Source: Glebionis coronaria
Taxonomy: Eukaryota; Streptophyta; Magnoliopsida; Asterales; Asteraceae
NCBI GenBank assembly: GCA_025667525.1
Contig: CM046881.1
Location: 27,601,580 to 27,665,579 of the forward strand
Direction of reading: 5' to 3'
DNA: 64,000 nt
Numbering within the stretch: the first letter of the stretch is position 1; every line of letters starts with the position of its first letter. A program made the position numbers and the translations under genes. Below the pieces are notes generated by a model. That model had not been told where the DNA came from, did not search any database, and saw only the letters and a list, made by a program, of their open reading frames with translations. Below are positions 34,413 through 45,047 of the stretch, in pieces.

Positions 34413-34866
34413 TTAAAAAAAGTCAACCGCAACTGTTCTCTCTACAACTATGGGTGAATATCATCAAATCCCGCTGTTCAATATTAAATTCGTGTGTTCA
34501 TCTCTCCTTGATTGATCGGTGTTATTAAATCTCTTCGTGCGTGTTTTCTCTCTTTCGTTTTGTTAATTGGGGATCTGATTTGATTTGGGTTTCAAAGTGG
34601 CGGCTACAACCATATCTTTGAATTTATTTACCAACTGAATCCTTTTATTAAGGATCTAAGGGTGTAATCATAGTCGTTGCTGGGTTCTTATCACTAATTG
34701 ATTGATCAGATTAGTTGAGCTACAATTTTTTCTGGGGTTTCTTGATTCGTGTTATCACTATTATATCTTTGTTTTGTCATTCATGGAAGTCGGTTAGCCT
34801 TGGGAGTTGTTTTTGTTGTTCTAATCAGTGGTGTTTTCCTGTGCGTGAGTTCTTGAGAGATGGATA
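34413..34866 (+). other. LINE 5' untranslated region
   Basis: Non-coding leader from the target duplication to the first ATG of ORF1, rich in T and in gattga/ttgatt words; presumably carries the internal promoter, which I cannot locate. Confidence 0.5.
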
Positions 34867-36137
34867 ATGGGGTTAAGAATTGCATATACTGGTGGACTGA
34901 ACATGCTTAAGAGTGATTCGTTGTTGGAATTTATGAGGAAAGTTCATGAGCATAGGGACGCAGCGTTACAACAACCGTTAAACCCAACTGTGGGTACAAA
35001 CCTTAGTCTGATAACGAGTACACAGGAGGATGCGATCTTTGATGGGCTGGGAGACAAAGTTTTGTTGAATGATATGAATGATGGATCCACCGGTCATAAG
35101 TCCCCATTGGAACCGTCGGCCTGGAATGATCCAACTATACGTGGGGTTGTGAACAATGTTGCTGAGGATGAGGTATACAAATCCTTTGCTAATGTTGTTA
35201 CAGCTGCACCCTCTAAAACCAGAAAGAACTTTAGAACTCTTGTAAGTAAGGGGCTTGATGATACTGATTGTTCATTGCCTATAGCTGCTATGGAGAAATT
35301 AAAGCATAGATTGGAAAATTCTTTGGTTGGTTTTTTTGTGGGGAAGAGTCTTGCTTTCCCGTTAGTGCAGAAATATGTGTCTAACACATGGGGAAAATAC
35401 GGGTTCTTGAAGATTATGCGAGATGAAGATGGCTTTTTCTTTTTTAAATTTGCGTCTCACGAGGGGTTGGAGCAAGTTTTGGAGAATGGGCCGTGGATGA
35501 TACGAAATACTCCTATCATGCTTACCAAATGGTCTACCAATATTTCGTTGACAAAAGATAAAGTTACTAAAGTGCCTGTGTGGGTAAAATTACACAAAGT
35601 TCTGTAATGGCATATTCTGAAGACGGGCTTAGTATAATAGCCACTCAGATTGGAAAACCTGTGATGCTTGATGATTACACTAGTTCCATGTGTGATGACT
35701 CTTGGGGTGGAATTAGTTTTGCACGAACTCTTATTGAGGTGAGTTCGGATAAACCTCTAAAACGTGAAGTGACGATGTTTATCTTGAATGAAGACGGTGG
35801 CGGTTTTACAAAAGAATGTATTAAAGTGGAATATGAGTGGCAGCCTCCACTATGTTTAGATTGTAAAATCTTTGGGCATTCTCATGAGCAATGTCCTAAG
35901 CATATAGTTACTAAGGATAAAGAGGAAGTGGTTGTACCATGTGATAGTTTTACTGTGGTCAACAGTAGAAGGAAGAATAAGGGTATGAAGAGGCAAGAAA
36001 ATAATGAGTGGCAAGTTGTGGGCTTGAAACTCAATATACCAAAGCCAAAGTTTGCGTATGGAAATAAAGAAGGAAAGAAACCTGAAGGTAACAATGACAG
36101 TGAAAAGGGAAGGAATAATCTTGAACATATTAACATG
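34867..36137 (+). pseudogene. LINE ORF1 (DUF4283 / zinc knuckle), interrupted
   Basis: A first frame (34867-35607) holds a DUF4283-like domain with ENSLVGFFVGKSLAFP and VLENGPWMIRNTPIML, the nucleic-acid-binding fold of plant L1 ORF1 proteins. A frameshift near 35600 moves the reading to the frame starting at 35580, which carries a C-X2-C-X4-H-X4-C knuckle (CLDCKIFGHSHEQC) near 35850-35895 and a Lys-rich tail. The solo LTR at 36138 interrupts the frame; the C-terminal part resumes at 44844 in the same register. It binds LINE RNA in living elements; here it cannot be made intact. Confidence 0.85.
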
Positions 36138-36647
36138 TGTAGAAACTAAAAGGGGGGGGGGGGTTGAATAGTTTCTCATCGGTTTATCTCCTACGTAGTA
36201 ATTAAAATTCATTTCAAGTAGGTGAGTGCCAAAGCTATCTTTTACTTGAAAGCTAGTTGCCTAATGATTAGGTTCAATTCTAATGCATTAACAATAAGTA
36301 GTAAGTGTAATGATGATGAATGTAAGTGAAGAGTAAGGAAAGAAACAACCTAGTAGGAAGACACCAAGATTTATAATGGTTCGGCAACGAGGCTCTATCC
36401 TCGTTCCTACTCCACTCCTCGAGTACACCTTACTTGATATTTCCACTATATCCACAAACTCCCTTCTTGGCGGAGAAAATCTTACAACGTCGCTTACATT
36501 ATTTCCCGACACTAAGTTAAATTTCGAGACCTAATCTTAGCTAAGACCAATCTACACAACGTCGCCCACTTCACTATTTTACGACATAAGGATAGATGTC
36601 GAGTTCTAATCCAAAGCTAGAACCAATCTTCACAACGTTTCCCATAA

Positions 36648-38334
36648 TGAAAGAGATTTTACTAGGTTGAAAAGTTCGTTTTTTCGGTATCTCTTCGAAT
36701 TGATCTCTGGTTAATTGTGCGACTCAGTTGTTCTTGGTGAATCAAATAAAAGAGGGTCGTTGTCTAAAACTAATGAAAAATAAAGACTTGGAAAGATAAA
36801 ATAAAAGACAGTAAAAAGAAACACAATGAAAGATAAAAACTTGACGGGAAATAAATGACGAGAAATTAAAAGCAATAAAGGTAAATAACTCAAACTTAAA
36901 CTTAAACTAAAAGCAAAGCAAATGCAAATAAAGAAAAAGGCAGGAAAAGTAAAGCTTAAAACTAAAAACTGAAAACTCATTCGGAATAAAACCTTCATCC
37001 GGAATAAACGTGTTCATCCGGAATAATTGCTTATCCGGAATAAACAGATCATCCGGAATAAGGCTTGATCCGGAATAAAAGGGGAAAAAGGTTCATTCGG
37101 AATAAAGTCCTTGATCCGGAATATTATTCCGGATGAAAGGATTGATCCGGAATAACCAAATTCCAGATGTAGGAGCTTGATTCGGAATAACCAATATTCC
37201 GGATGAAGGAGCTTGATTCGGAATATTTGAGATATTCCGAATAAACAACTTTGATCCGGAATATTTTAGATATTCCGAATAAACAACTTTGATCCGGAAT
37301 ATTTGAGATATTCCGAATGAACAACTTTGATCCGGAATAAATTAATATTCCGAATAAACAACTATTCCGAATAAAGGGACTTTGATCCGAAATAACTAAA
37401 TAATCCGAATAAAAAGCTAAGAAAGCAGTTGATCCGGAATATCTGGGCAAGAACAGTAAGCATGAACAGAAGAACAGTAAGATGAAAACAAGGACGAATT
37501 TAACCAAAACTAATCAAGATTAACCAAAACATTAAACCAAAACAACCACAGATGATCAACTAACAATAATCAATCAAAACAAATCATCAAAACTAACAAA
37601 TAAAGCCAAATCAATCAAAACCCACTTGATCAAAACCATAAAACTCAAGAACATGAACAATGAAGATGAAGAACAAATCAAACAAGAAAGGTAGAAGGAG
37701 AATGAACAAGAAAAGTAAAGATTCAAGAACATTAAATAAAACTTACTTGGAAATTAAATGAATCAAAAGTGCAATACATGAAACTAAGGCAAGAATTTAA
37801 AGTGCAGGAATGAAAAATGGTGGAAGTGTGGGTTGTCAAACCACCAACAACCTAAAAATGAAAAATATCTAATCTATTTATAGGGAGATTAGGGAGGAGT
37901 TTAGGAAGCTTCCACCCTCTTTCTTCTTTCTCTATTTGCATGCTTAAGTCCCTAATCTTCTTTAATCTTTTGACTTCGGTGACTTTGTCTTGGGATTTCT
38001 TTAAACTCGTCTTGAATTTTCTTCATAAATAAGACTCGAGTTCTTCAGCTTTTAGTAAACTTCCCTCTTTTGACTTTTCTTCGATAAATCTTCAGAATTG
38101 GTCGTGGACTTCCGTTCTTTTTGCACTCTTGATTTCTTGACTCCGTCTTTCGTCTTTTTCTTCGATAAAAGCCCGTGAAAGCCGTGTTTTCTCCACTTTT
38201 CACCTTTTCGTCCTAAATCACAACAAAAACACAAACCACGCATAATTCCGACATAAATGACATAAAATACACGTTTTGGCTCGGTAATTATTGTAATTAA
38301 GTGGTAAAAAGGATGGGTGTTTACACACCTATCA
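36648..38334 (-). repeat. 3' LTR of the non-autonomous element
   Basis: 1687 bp. A dense set of atccggaataa words (ttattccggat on the element's strand) fills 36975-37440. The putative promoter CTATAAATAG lies at 37874-37883 on the minus strand. Open frames across it are translations of the LTR only. Confidence 0.88.
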
Positions 38335-38348
38335 AATCCCCTACACTT
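38335..38348 (-). other. Polypurine tract of the non-autonomous element
   Basis: Minus strand AAGTGTAGGGGATT immediately before the LTR, identical to the tract at 56879-56892 of the autonomous element. Extra copies of aagtgtaggggg lie further inside (near 39965, 40020 and 40250). Confidence 0.8.
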
Positions 38349-40351
38349 GACCATTGCAATGTCCTCATGCAATGCATTAGTTACAAAGCACATTTACATT
38401 TTTCATCAAAATCAATCCATATTGGCCATTATTAAAAAGATAGAAAATTACGAAACAAGTAAAGAAATAAAAATCATACCTTAGGGTTTTGGAAATGTTG
38501 TGAATGATCATCATCCTCAAGTTTTTACTTTCTCCAAACCAAGCTTAAAAACGAGATCATTGTTATTATAAGTTAGCAAACTAACACGAACTCATGTGGG
38601 CCAATTATTCACTTAGACTCCCTTATTCCTAGGTGTATCTCTTATATTTTATTGTTGTCTTGAATGATCACGAGGATGCATTGTTGACTTATTTCGATAG
38701 TTATTTAGGCCAAAAATAAAGTGAACGATTTAATCAATAGTTAGCTAAAGGACAAAATCTTTTAAATCTACTTCTCGGGACCTCATAAAGTTCATATCTT
38801 GGCATAACTCGCTTCACGATTTGAGATCTTTCTCGGACCGATATTTGGCAGCGACTTCATACTTCAAATCTTGAGAGACGTTCATGAAATAATGGCCTTC
38901 TCTTCATAATAGGAATTTTTTCACTTGAAGTTTTGAGAGATTCTTCATACTTAGACCACGACTTCTTCATTTTTCTCCAATCTTTACTTTGGACTTTGAT
39001 ATACAACGATCCGCCTCCTTTTTGGACTTGGCTTTATTTATCCTCATACCTTGTTAGGGCCTTTTTGGATAGACTTCTCCATGACTTTTGGGGAGTTTTT
39101 GCTTTTCGTCGTGTGTCTCGATCCTTCATATTGATTTTCGATAAATGATTCTTCACATCACTTTGGATCTTCAGCAACAAAACATAGCCCTCATGCCTTG
39201 TTAGGGCCTTTTCGGACTCGCCAATCTTCGCATCCCGCTTCAATAAGTTATGCCTTGGCTATGAACTCTAATCCATACCGAGCAACTTTTAAACGATCTT
39301 GGGCTAGAAGCTAAGTAACTTTTCAAATCGTACAACCTTATTTATTGCAGATAAATTTATTAACAAGCGATGGGAGAATAGGCTTATAATTAACTCACAT
39401 AAATTCACGAAAGAATACCAAACTTATAATTGACTCTATCATCTCTCGTTCTCCACAGTTTAAAATCTCAAGGAATAAGACTCGTGGATGCTTAGCCTAT
39501 TAAATCAAAGTTTTGGGTTTTCGAGTCGCCTATAGGATCTTGCAAACTCTTAGACTTTTTCAAGTTTAGAAATCGCATTTTAAAGTTCCCTTGATAAACG
39601 ACTCTCTAGGATCAATTATAGGAACTTGCGAAAATTTCTTGTTCTTAACCCGTGAGAGTTAAGACTTTCGCGTTTTATAGCTCCCTATATAAAAGCCTAG
39701 CAAAACTTGACTTAAACACGTTAAGGATACTAGCTAGAGTAACTTAGACAAGTAAACTCGGGTTGAGTCAAAAGATTCACAACGTTTGAAAATTAAAACC
39801 ACTTTATTAAAGATTTATTCTAACAAAGAAGGAAAATAACTATACAAAGGGAAAAACTGATAGGCCAAAATAGATCAAAAATTTTGAAAAATGTCGAAAA
39901 ATTGATTTTCCGGTTAAAATGAGGACAAATACAAGGAAAAGAGCCACTTAACTTCGATAGAAGTCCCCCTACACTTAATGTAAACATTGTCCTCAATGTT
40001 TAAGCATGTGGGAGTAAACTCCCCTACACTTAGGACATTGTGCACGTTGTTTAAATCTCGCTAAGGAAGAGAAACTAAAGAGATTCCTATTTTAATATTG
40101 AGAAATATAAAATAGTGAATCGAAAAGAGTTTAGGATAGAACCGGGAAGACGGGAACACGGAATCACGGGTCGTCAAAAGTCATCAAGAATGTGTCTTTG
40201 AAGCTCTAATTCCTGCACATGATAAGAAAGAAAACAAGAAACACCACGGGGCTCCCCCTACACTTATGGTGAAAATAGATAGATAATTGGGTTGCCTCCT
40301 AAAAAGCGCTTGTTTATTTTAACCGACTCACGAGCCTGACTCGTCCCCGAA
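38349..40351 (-). mobile_element. Long 3' non-coding region of the non-autonomous element
   Basis: About 2 kb without credible coding frames. It matches, segment by segment, 54959-56878 of the autonomous element (for example the text around ggccctaacaaggcatgagg and the final aagtgtagggg boxes). Conservation of a non-coding region in both partners suggests cis functions such as packaging or plus-strand priming. Confidence 0.7.
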
Positions 40352-41434
40352 TTAAATGGTCCATGGGGAAGCCTCGAATGTAATACCGGGATCAAAGACC
40401 TTGTCCTCGTTCCCGGTGGACATCAAAGAAGGAGAGGCGGGGGGATAAGTCTTGAATGGGAGGAAGGTCCTTTCAACATACGTAAAGTATGTGAAATCAA
40501 GATCCACGGGAGGTGGGGTGGGTAAAGTAAGCACATTGTCATCCCCCAAAGACAATGGAGGCTGAGCAGCAAGCGGAAAAGCCGTAATGGTATCAATGAT
40601 AGCATAATCAATGTCACCTCCCGGGTCAAAGCACTCATCCTCCGTGATAGTGGCTAAAGGGGAGGATGCAAGGTGCTCGGGAGGGGGACTTGGGATAATA
40701 CCTTCCTGCAGCAAATTATCAGAAATAATATCCCCCTCCGTGTCATCATCATCAATACCTGGAGGTATGGAGTGAATGTCAATTTCTTCCAACAATAGGT
40801 CATTATCTTCAACGGGAGGAATAGATGGAGGCAAAGACTCGGAGAGAGGAGGAGAAGTCAACTCTTCGATTTGAGCAATAAGGAGATGCACTTTCCGTAA
40901 TCTATCGCGGAGAATCACGTCTTCCACCTCATCCACAAGATCAAGTTCATCGGTGAACTTCTCGTAAGCCGGAGAGAATAAATCTTCATCGCCCGCATCT
41001 CCCGGTGGAGATTGAGAAATTTCAAAAGTGAAATTCTCATAGCGGAGAGAAGAATCGTCATCACTAGGATCGACCTCTTCCGTAAGAGCAACGTCGTCCT
41101 CAGGCTCCATAGCAGTCGGTATGTCACAAACCTCATCACCAAATAATTTATCGAGACCAAAATCACTCAGCTCACTCAATGTATCACAATCCTTAGACAC
41201 GTTTGGGATATCGAGAGGAGGGATGACAATTGCACTAGGACATTGAGCAGTAAGGTCATTCCAAGAAATAGTAGGCTCATCGTCATCATCATCATAATAG
41301 TATGGATACACCGGAGGAGGAGTATAAGTCTCGATATTCGATATTTGCTCAGGCCGTTGATCCTCTTGATATTTTTCGATGATCTTGTTGCAAGCTTCTT
41401 GAACTTCATGAAAGCTGTTCAAAAATGCGGCCAT
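40352..41434 (-). CDS. Acidic, proline-rich protein of the non-autonomous element
   Basis: 360 codons starting at the ATG directly after the stop of the upstream frame, in the same register. The N-terminus may be helical (about residues 1-30); it is followed by a YPYYYDDDDDEP patch, many Asp/Glu runs and Pro-rich blocks (SPPPEHL, PTPPPVDL), and ends with GNEDKVFDPGI near residue 345. No catalytic motif or known fold is seen. It is free of stops over more than 1 kb, so it is or was recently under selection. I recall similar FDPGI-ending hypothetical proteins in Asteraceae databases, which needs checking. Its role in the element is unknown; disordered scaffold or partner-protein binding are guesses. 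Confidence 0.6.
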   Translation of the reverse strand: MAAFLNSFHEVQEACNKIIEKYQEDQRPEQISNIETYTPPPVYPYYYDDDDDEPTISWNDLTAQCPSAIVIPPLDIPNVSKDCDTLSELSDFGLDKLFGDEVCDIPTAMEPEDDVALTEEVDPSDDDSSLRYENFTFEISQSPPGDAGDEDLFSPAYEKFTDELDLVDEVEDVILRDRLRKVHLLIAQIEELTSPPLSESLPPSIPPVEDNDLLLEEIDIHSIPPGIDDDDTEGDIISDNLLQEGIIPSPPPEHLASSPLATITEDECFDPGGDIDYAIIDTITAFPLAAQPPLSLGDDNVLTLPTPPPVDLDFTYFTYVERTFLPFKTYPPASPSLMSTGNEDKVFDPGITFEASPWTI

Positions 41435-42004
41435 TTACTCAGGAGGAAGTGCACAAAAGGGTTGATGATCGATGAAGTGTTGTGGGGGCTCAAAGTGTTG
41501 AAAACCTGAATTATAGCATGGTTGTGGCTCATAGTAGTTCATCGGTTGGGAAGAATTAGAACACGGATTTGGTTTATAATAATCCATCGGTGAAGAAAAT
41601 TGAGGACACGGATCTGGCTCATAATAATTCATTGGTTGACAATAAGAAGTATCGTGAGGACCCCCACAATTTTGGCAAGAAGGGTATGGAGAAAAATCGG
41701 GTGCGTCTTGTGGATAGCTATTATCATTGTCATAATTGTACCCCGGTTCTTGCTCGTGATCATACGGGTATTGAACCGGGTACGAAACATGCCAATGAGA
41801 ATCGCTTCCACAATAGATGCACGGGGGAACAGGAGGTGGTGGGTTCAAAAAGGACGAATTAGTCGAGTTGCACAAAGGACAAAATCCGAATAGGAATTGT
41901 GTATTGTCGATATCGTTTCCGCACCGCTCACATGTACACCATTGACAAGAGTTGTTCCCGTACAATCGTCTTCCACACCCGACGCAATGGACATAAGAAT
42001 CCAT
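41435..42004 (-). CDS. Cysteine-rich zinc-motif protein of the non-autonomous element
   Basis: 189 codons from an ATG about 190 bp after the primer-binding site, where gag would start. Seen: paired CX2C motifs at residues 7/10, 20/23, 25/28, 42/45 and 62/65, resembling zinc ribbons; a CX2CX3HX4C knuckle at 110-122 (CQNCGGPHDTSYC) with the same spacing as the gag knuckle of the partner element (CEICGGPHSYTTC); and three 15-residue repeats PM(N/D)YY(E/K)P.PC at 124-163. The frame ends in TAA followed at once by ATG of the next frame. Likely RNA- or nucleoprotein-binding by inference from the knuckle; no enzyme motif. Either two proteins or one split by a nonsense codon. Confidence 0.65.
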   Translation of the reverse strand: MDSYVHCVGCGRRLYGNNSCQWCTCERCGNDIDNTQFLFGFCPLCNSTNSSFLNPPPPVPPCIYCGSDSHWHVSYPVQYPYDHEQEPGYNYDNDNSYPQDAPDFSPYPSCQNCGGPHDTSYCQPMNYYEPDPCPQFSSPMDYYKPNPCSNSSQPMNYYEPQPCYNSGFQHFEPPQHFIDHQPFCALPPE

Positions 42005-42192
42005 AAAGAAAAATAGATAAGCAAGAAGAATATTTTTGTTGCAAAACTTTAAAAAGGAAATGCTTTTTATGATTTTTCAAATGTTTTTGGGATTTTTGAA
42101 AATTTTTGACACGAAAAATAACGTTCACAAGTGAACGGATCCCAAAAGTCAACGCGTCTCTCACAAAAAACCGTAAATCCTCACGAAAAGAG
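42005..42192 (-). other. Leader of the non-autonomous element
   Basis: Between primer-binding site and first ATG. It shares with 49088-49283 the order ttttttgtgagag, ttttgggatccgttc, gtgaacgtta and caaaaat-rich text, so the leader is conserved between the partners, as expected for a packaging signal. Confidence 0.6.
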
Positions 42193-42207
42193 CCGGCAGC
42201 GGCGCCA
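42193..42207 (-). other. Primer-binding site of the non-autonomous element
   Basis: Minus strand TGGCGCCGCTGCCGG, identical to that at 49073-49087. It resembles the tRNA-Asp-type site reported for Athila elements. Confidence 0.8.
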
Positions 42208-42213
42208 TTTTAA

Positions 42214-43919
42214 TGAAAGAGATTTTACTAGGTTGAAAAGTTTGTTTTCTCGGTATCTCTTCGAATTGATCTCTGGTTAATTGTGCGACTCAGTTGTTCT
42301 TGGTGAATCAAATAAAAGAGGGTCGTTGTCTAAAACTAATGAAAAATAAAGACTTGGAAAGATAAAATAAAAGACAGTAAAAAGAAACACAATGAAAGAT
42401 AAAAACTTGACGGGAAATAAATGACGAGAAATTAAAAGCAATAAAGGTAAATAACTCAAACTTAAACTTAAACTAAAAGCAAAGCAAATGCAAATAAAGA
42501 AAAAGGCGGGAAAAGTAAAGCTTAAAACTAAAAACTGAAAACTCATTCGGAATAAAACCTTCATCCGGAATAAACGTGTTCATCCGGAATAATTGCTTAT
42601 CCGGAATAAACAGCTCATCCGGAATAAGGCTTGATCCGGAATAAAAGGGGAAAAAAGGTTCATTCGGAATAAAGTTCTTGATCCGGAATAAAGTTTGATC
42701 CGGAATATTATTCCGGATGAAAGGCTTGATCCGGAATAACCAATATTCCGGATGTAGGAGCTTGATTCGGAATAACCAATATTCCGGATGAAGGAGCTTG
42801 ATTCGGAATATTTGAGATATTTCGAATAAACAACTTTAATCCGGAATATTTTAGATATTCCGAATAAACAACTTTGATCCGGAATATTTGAGATATTCCG
42901 AATGAACAACTTTGATCCGGAATAAATTAATATTCCGAATAAACAACTATTTCGAATAAAGGGACTTTGATCCGGAATAACTAAATATTCCGAATAAAAA
43001 GCTAAGAAAGCAGTTGATCCGAAATATCTGGGCAAGAACAGTAAGCATGAACAGAAGAACAGTAAGATGAAAACAAGGACGAATTTAACCAAAACTAATC
43101 AAGATTAACCAAAACATTAAACCAAAACAACCACAGATGATCAACTAACAATAATCAATCAAAACAAATCATTAAAACTAACAAATAAAGTCAAATCAAT
43201 CAAAACCCACTTGATCAAAACCATAAAACTCAAGAACATGAACAATGAAGATGAAGAACAAATCAAACAAGAAAGGTAGAAGGAGATTGAACAAGAAAAG
43301 TAAAGATTCAAGAACATTAAATAAAACTTACTTGGAAATTAAATGAATCAAAAGTGCAATACATGAAATTAAGGCAAGAACTTAAAGTGCAGGAATGAGA
43401 AATGGTGGAAGTGTAGGTTGTCAAGCCACCAACAACCTGAAAATGAAAAATATCTAATCTATTTATAGGGAGATTAGGGGGGAGCTTAGGAAGGTTCCTC
43501 CCTATTTCTTCTTTCTCTATTTGCATGCTTAAGTCCCTAATCTTCTTTAATCTTTTGACTTCAGTGACTTTGTCTTGGGATTTCTTTAAACTCGTCTTGA
43601 ATTTTCTTCATAAATAAGACTCGAGTTCTTCGGCTTTTAGTAAACTTCCGTCTTTTGACTTTTCTTCGATAAATCTTCAGAATTGGTCGTGGACTTCCGT
43701 TCTTTTTGCACTCTTGATTTCTTGACTTCGTCTTTCGTCTTTTTCTTTGATAAAAGCCCGTGAAAGCCGTGTTTTCTCCACTTTTCACCTTTTCGTCCTA
43801 AATCACAACAAAAACACAAACCACGCATAATTCCGACATAAATGACATAAAATACATGTTTTGGCTCGGTAATTATTGTAATTAAGTGGTAAAAAGGATG
43901 GGTGTTTACACACCTATCA
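42214..43919 (-). repeat. 5' LTR of the non-autonomous element
   Basis: 1706 bp; starts (minus) TGATAGGTGTGTAAACACCC and ends TCTCTTTCA. It is about 19 bp longer than the other LTR mainly because of one additional ccggaataa unit near 42680. Promoter-like CTATAAATAG at 43459-43468 (minus). Confidence 0.88.
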
Positions 43920-44843
43920 CAACTCAACTAAACTTATCCAAGTACACACATGTAACTTGGATATGCACAACATAAATCCATGCATACACATATGCAAAGG
44001 ATTTACACAACTCTAATCCGAGTATTCACACATAGCTTGGATGAACACAACTAGTCCAAGTATTCACAAATACATTGGATCTACACAAGATACAAATACA
44101 CAAATGATGAACATGACTAGATCTTTAGGGGAGGATGATCTTCATCAAGGCTTCATCTTTAATCACATCACAAGTGTGTCAGTGATCTTCTCTTTGGACA
44201 AGGTAAAGAAGGAGATCAAGAGGATAATCATAAGTAAACATACTTAACACATTAAGTGGTCATTTACAAATGATTAGGATTAGAAAAGAGAAAGAAGGCC
44301 GAAAGAGATGTCCAAAAAGGGTTGATGAAAATGCAGATTTGATCCAGTATTTATTGAAGACAAATCCCAACGGCTAGCTGGGGGCGGTTCCTTAGCTACC
44401 TAGGCGGTTCCTTATGGATAGCGAACCGCATAGGCACTTAAGGAACCGCGGAGTGTAGACTCCGCTCCTTTTTGTCTTTTAGGGAATTTGAAATATCTAA
44501 GGGTATTCAAACCTTCAAAGGATATTCTTATGATATTTTGAATATGCCATATTCAAATTTACATTTTCATTTAATAAAACATTTTCTTAAAAATAAAGTT
44601 TATTAAAAATCTTTTGTTACATTTGATAAAAGTGAGTTTTAAGGCTAATCACTTTTATGATCACTAAGCATGATTAAGATATGTTAGTGTAATGATTATT
44701 ACCTTGATGATAGTATTTGTTAGATAATTCATTTTATGATTGTGTTTGACAATAAATGTCTTTGTAATTTGTCGTGATCAAAACTAAGAAACAATAATTA
44801 GTACTAACAGTGTTTTTAGGCATTGCTTTGCATTAACAACATG

Positions 44844-45047
44844 TTTAGTTTGCTCCAGCAAGAGGAGGACTTAGGTGTTGAAACAGAGGCGGGGGAAACA
44901 AGCAGGGGACATGCTCAGGTTCCCAAAGCGGCTTTGGGTAACTTGAGTGATAGTGATAGTGAAGTCGAGGAGATCTTAGCTGAGCAGAGGCCGAATATGA
45001 TAAAACAAGAGGCAAGCACTCCTTCTAGCGATATTCCCCATGTTTAG
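44844..45047 (+). pseudogene. LINE ORF1, C-terminal part
   Basis: Continues ORF1 after the solo LTR with MFSLLQQEEDLGVETEAGE, an acidic stretch (SDSDSEVEEILAEQ) and a stop at 45045, overlapping the first ATG of ORF2 by a few bases. The Ser/Asp/Glu-rich end is common in plant L1 ORF1 proteins. Confidence 0.7.

Larger units (their letters stand above)
36648..43919 (-). mobile_element. Non-autonomous LTR retrotransposon related to the Athila-like element at 47524
   Basis: LTRs at 42214-43919 and 36648-38334 flank an interior with primer-binding site, leader, a two-part open frame and a long non-coding 3' region. LTR start (TGATAGGTGTGTAAACACCC), primer-binding site, leader text, 3' region and polypurine tract all match the plus-strand Athila-like element at 47524-58439, but there is no gag, protease, reverse transcriptase or integrase. 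It is therefore likely moved by the partner's proteins. Five-base flanks (cataa and caact) do not match, so a target duplication is not visible. LTR differences are about 1-2% by eye. Confidence 0.85.
36138..44838. mobile_element. Solo-LTR-like insertion in LINE ORF1, itself split by another element
   Basis: It begins TGTAGAAACT and ends GCATTAACA, with a 5-bp duplication acatg on both sides (36133-36137 and 44839-44843). Removing it restores the ORF1 register. Without the nested element (36648-43919) it is about 1.4 kb: 36138-36647 and 43920-44838. It has a run of 13 G near 36155 and roughly 75-bp repeating text with cacaacgtc and cctaatc words (36480-36640). There is no coding sequence, fitting a solo LTR left by recombination; its superfamily is not clear. 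Confidence 0.65.

Noticed and set aside
37124..37507. Open frame with repeated SGS/FIRN text (also 42580-43092)
   Set aside because: Translation of the ccggaataa array inside the passenger LTRs; appears in both LTRs with different ends.
41569..41893. Plus-strand frames opposite the Cys-rich passenger protein
   Set aside because: Antisense shadows; the minus-strand frame has coherent zinc motifs and repeats.
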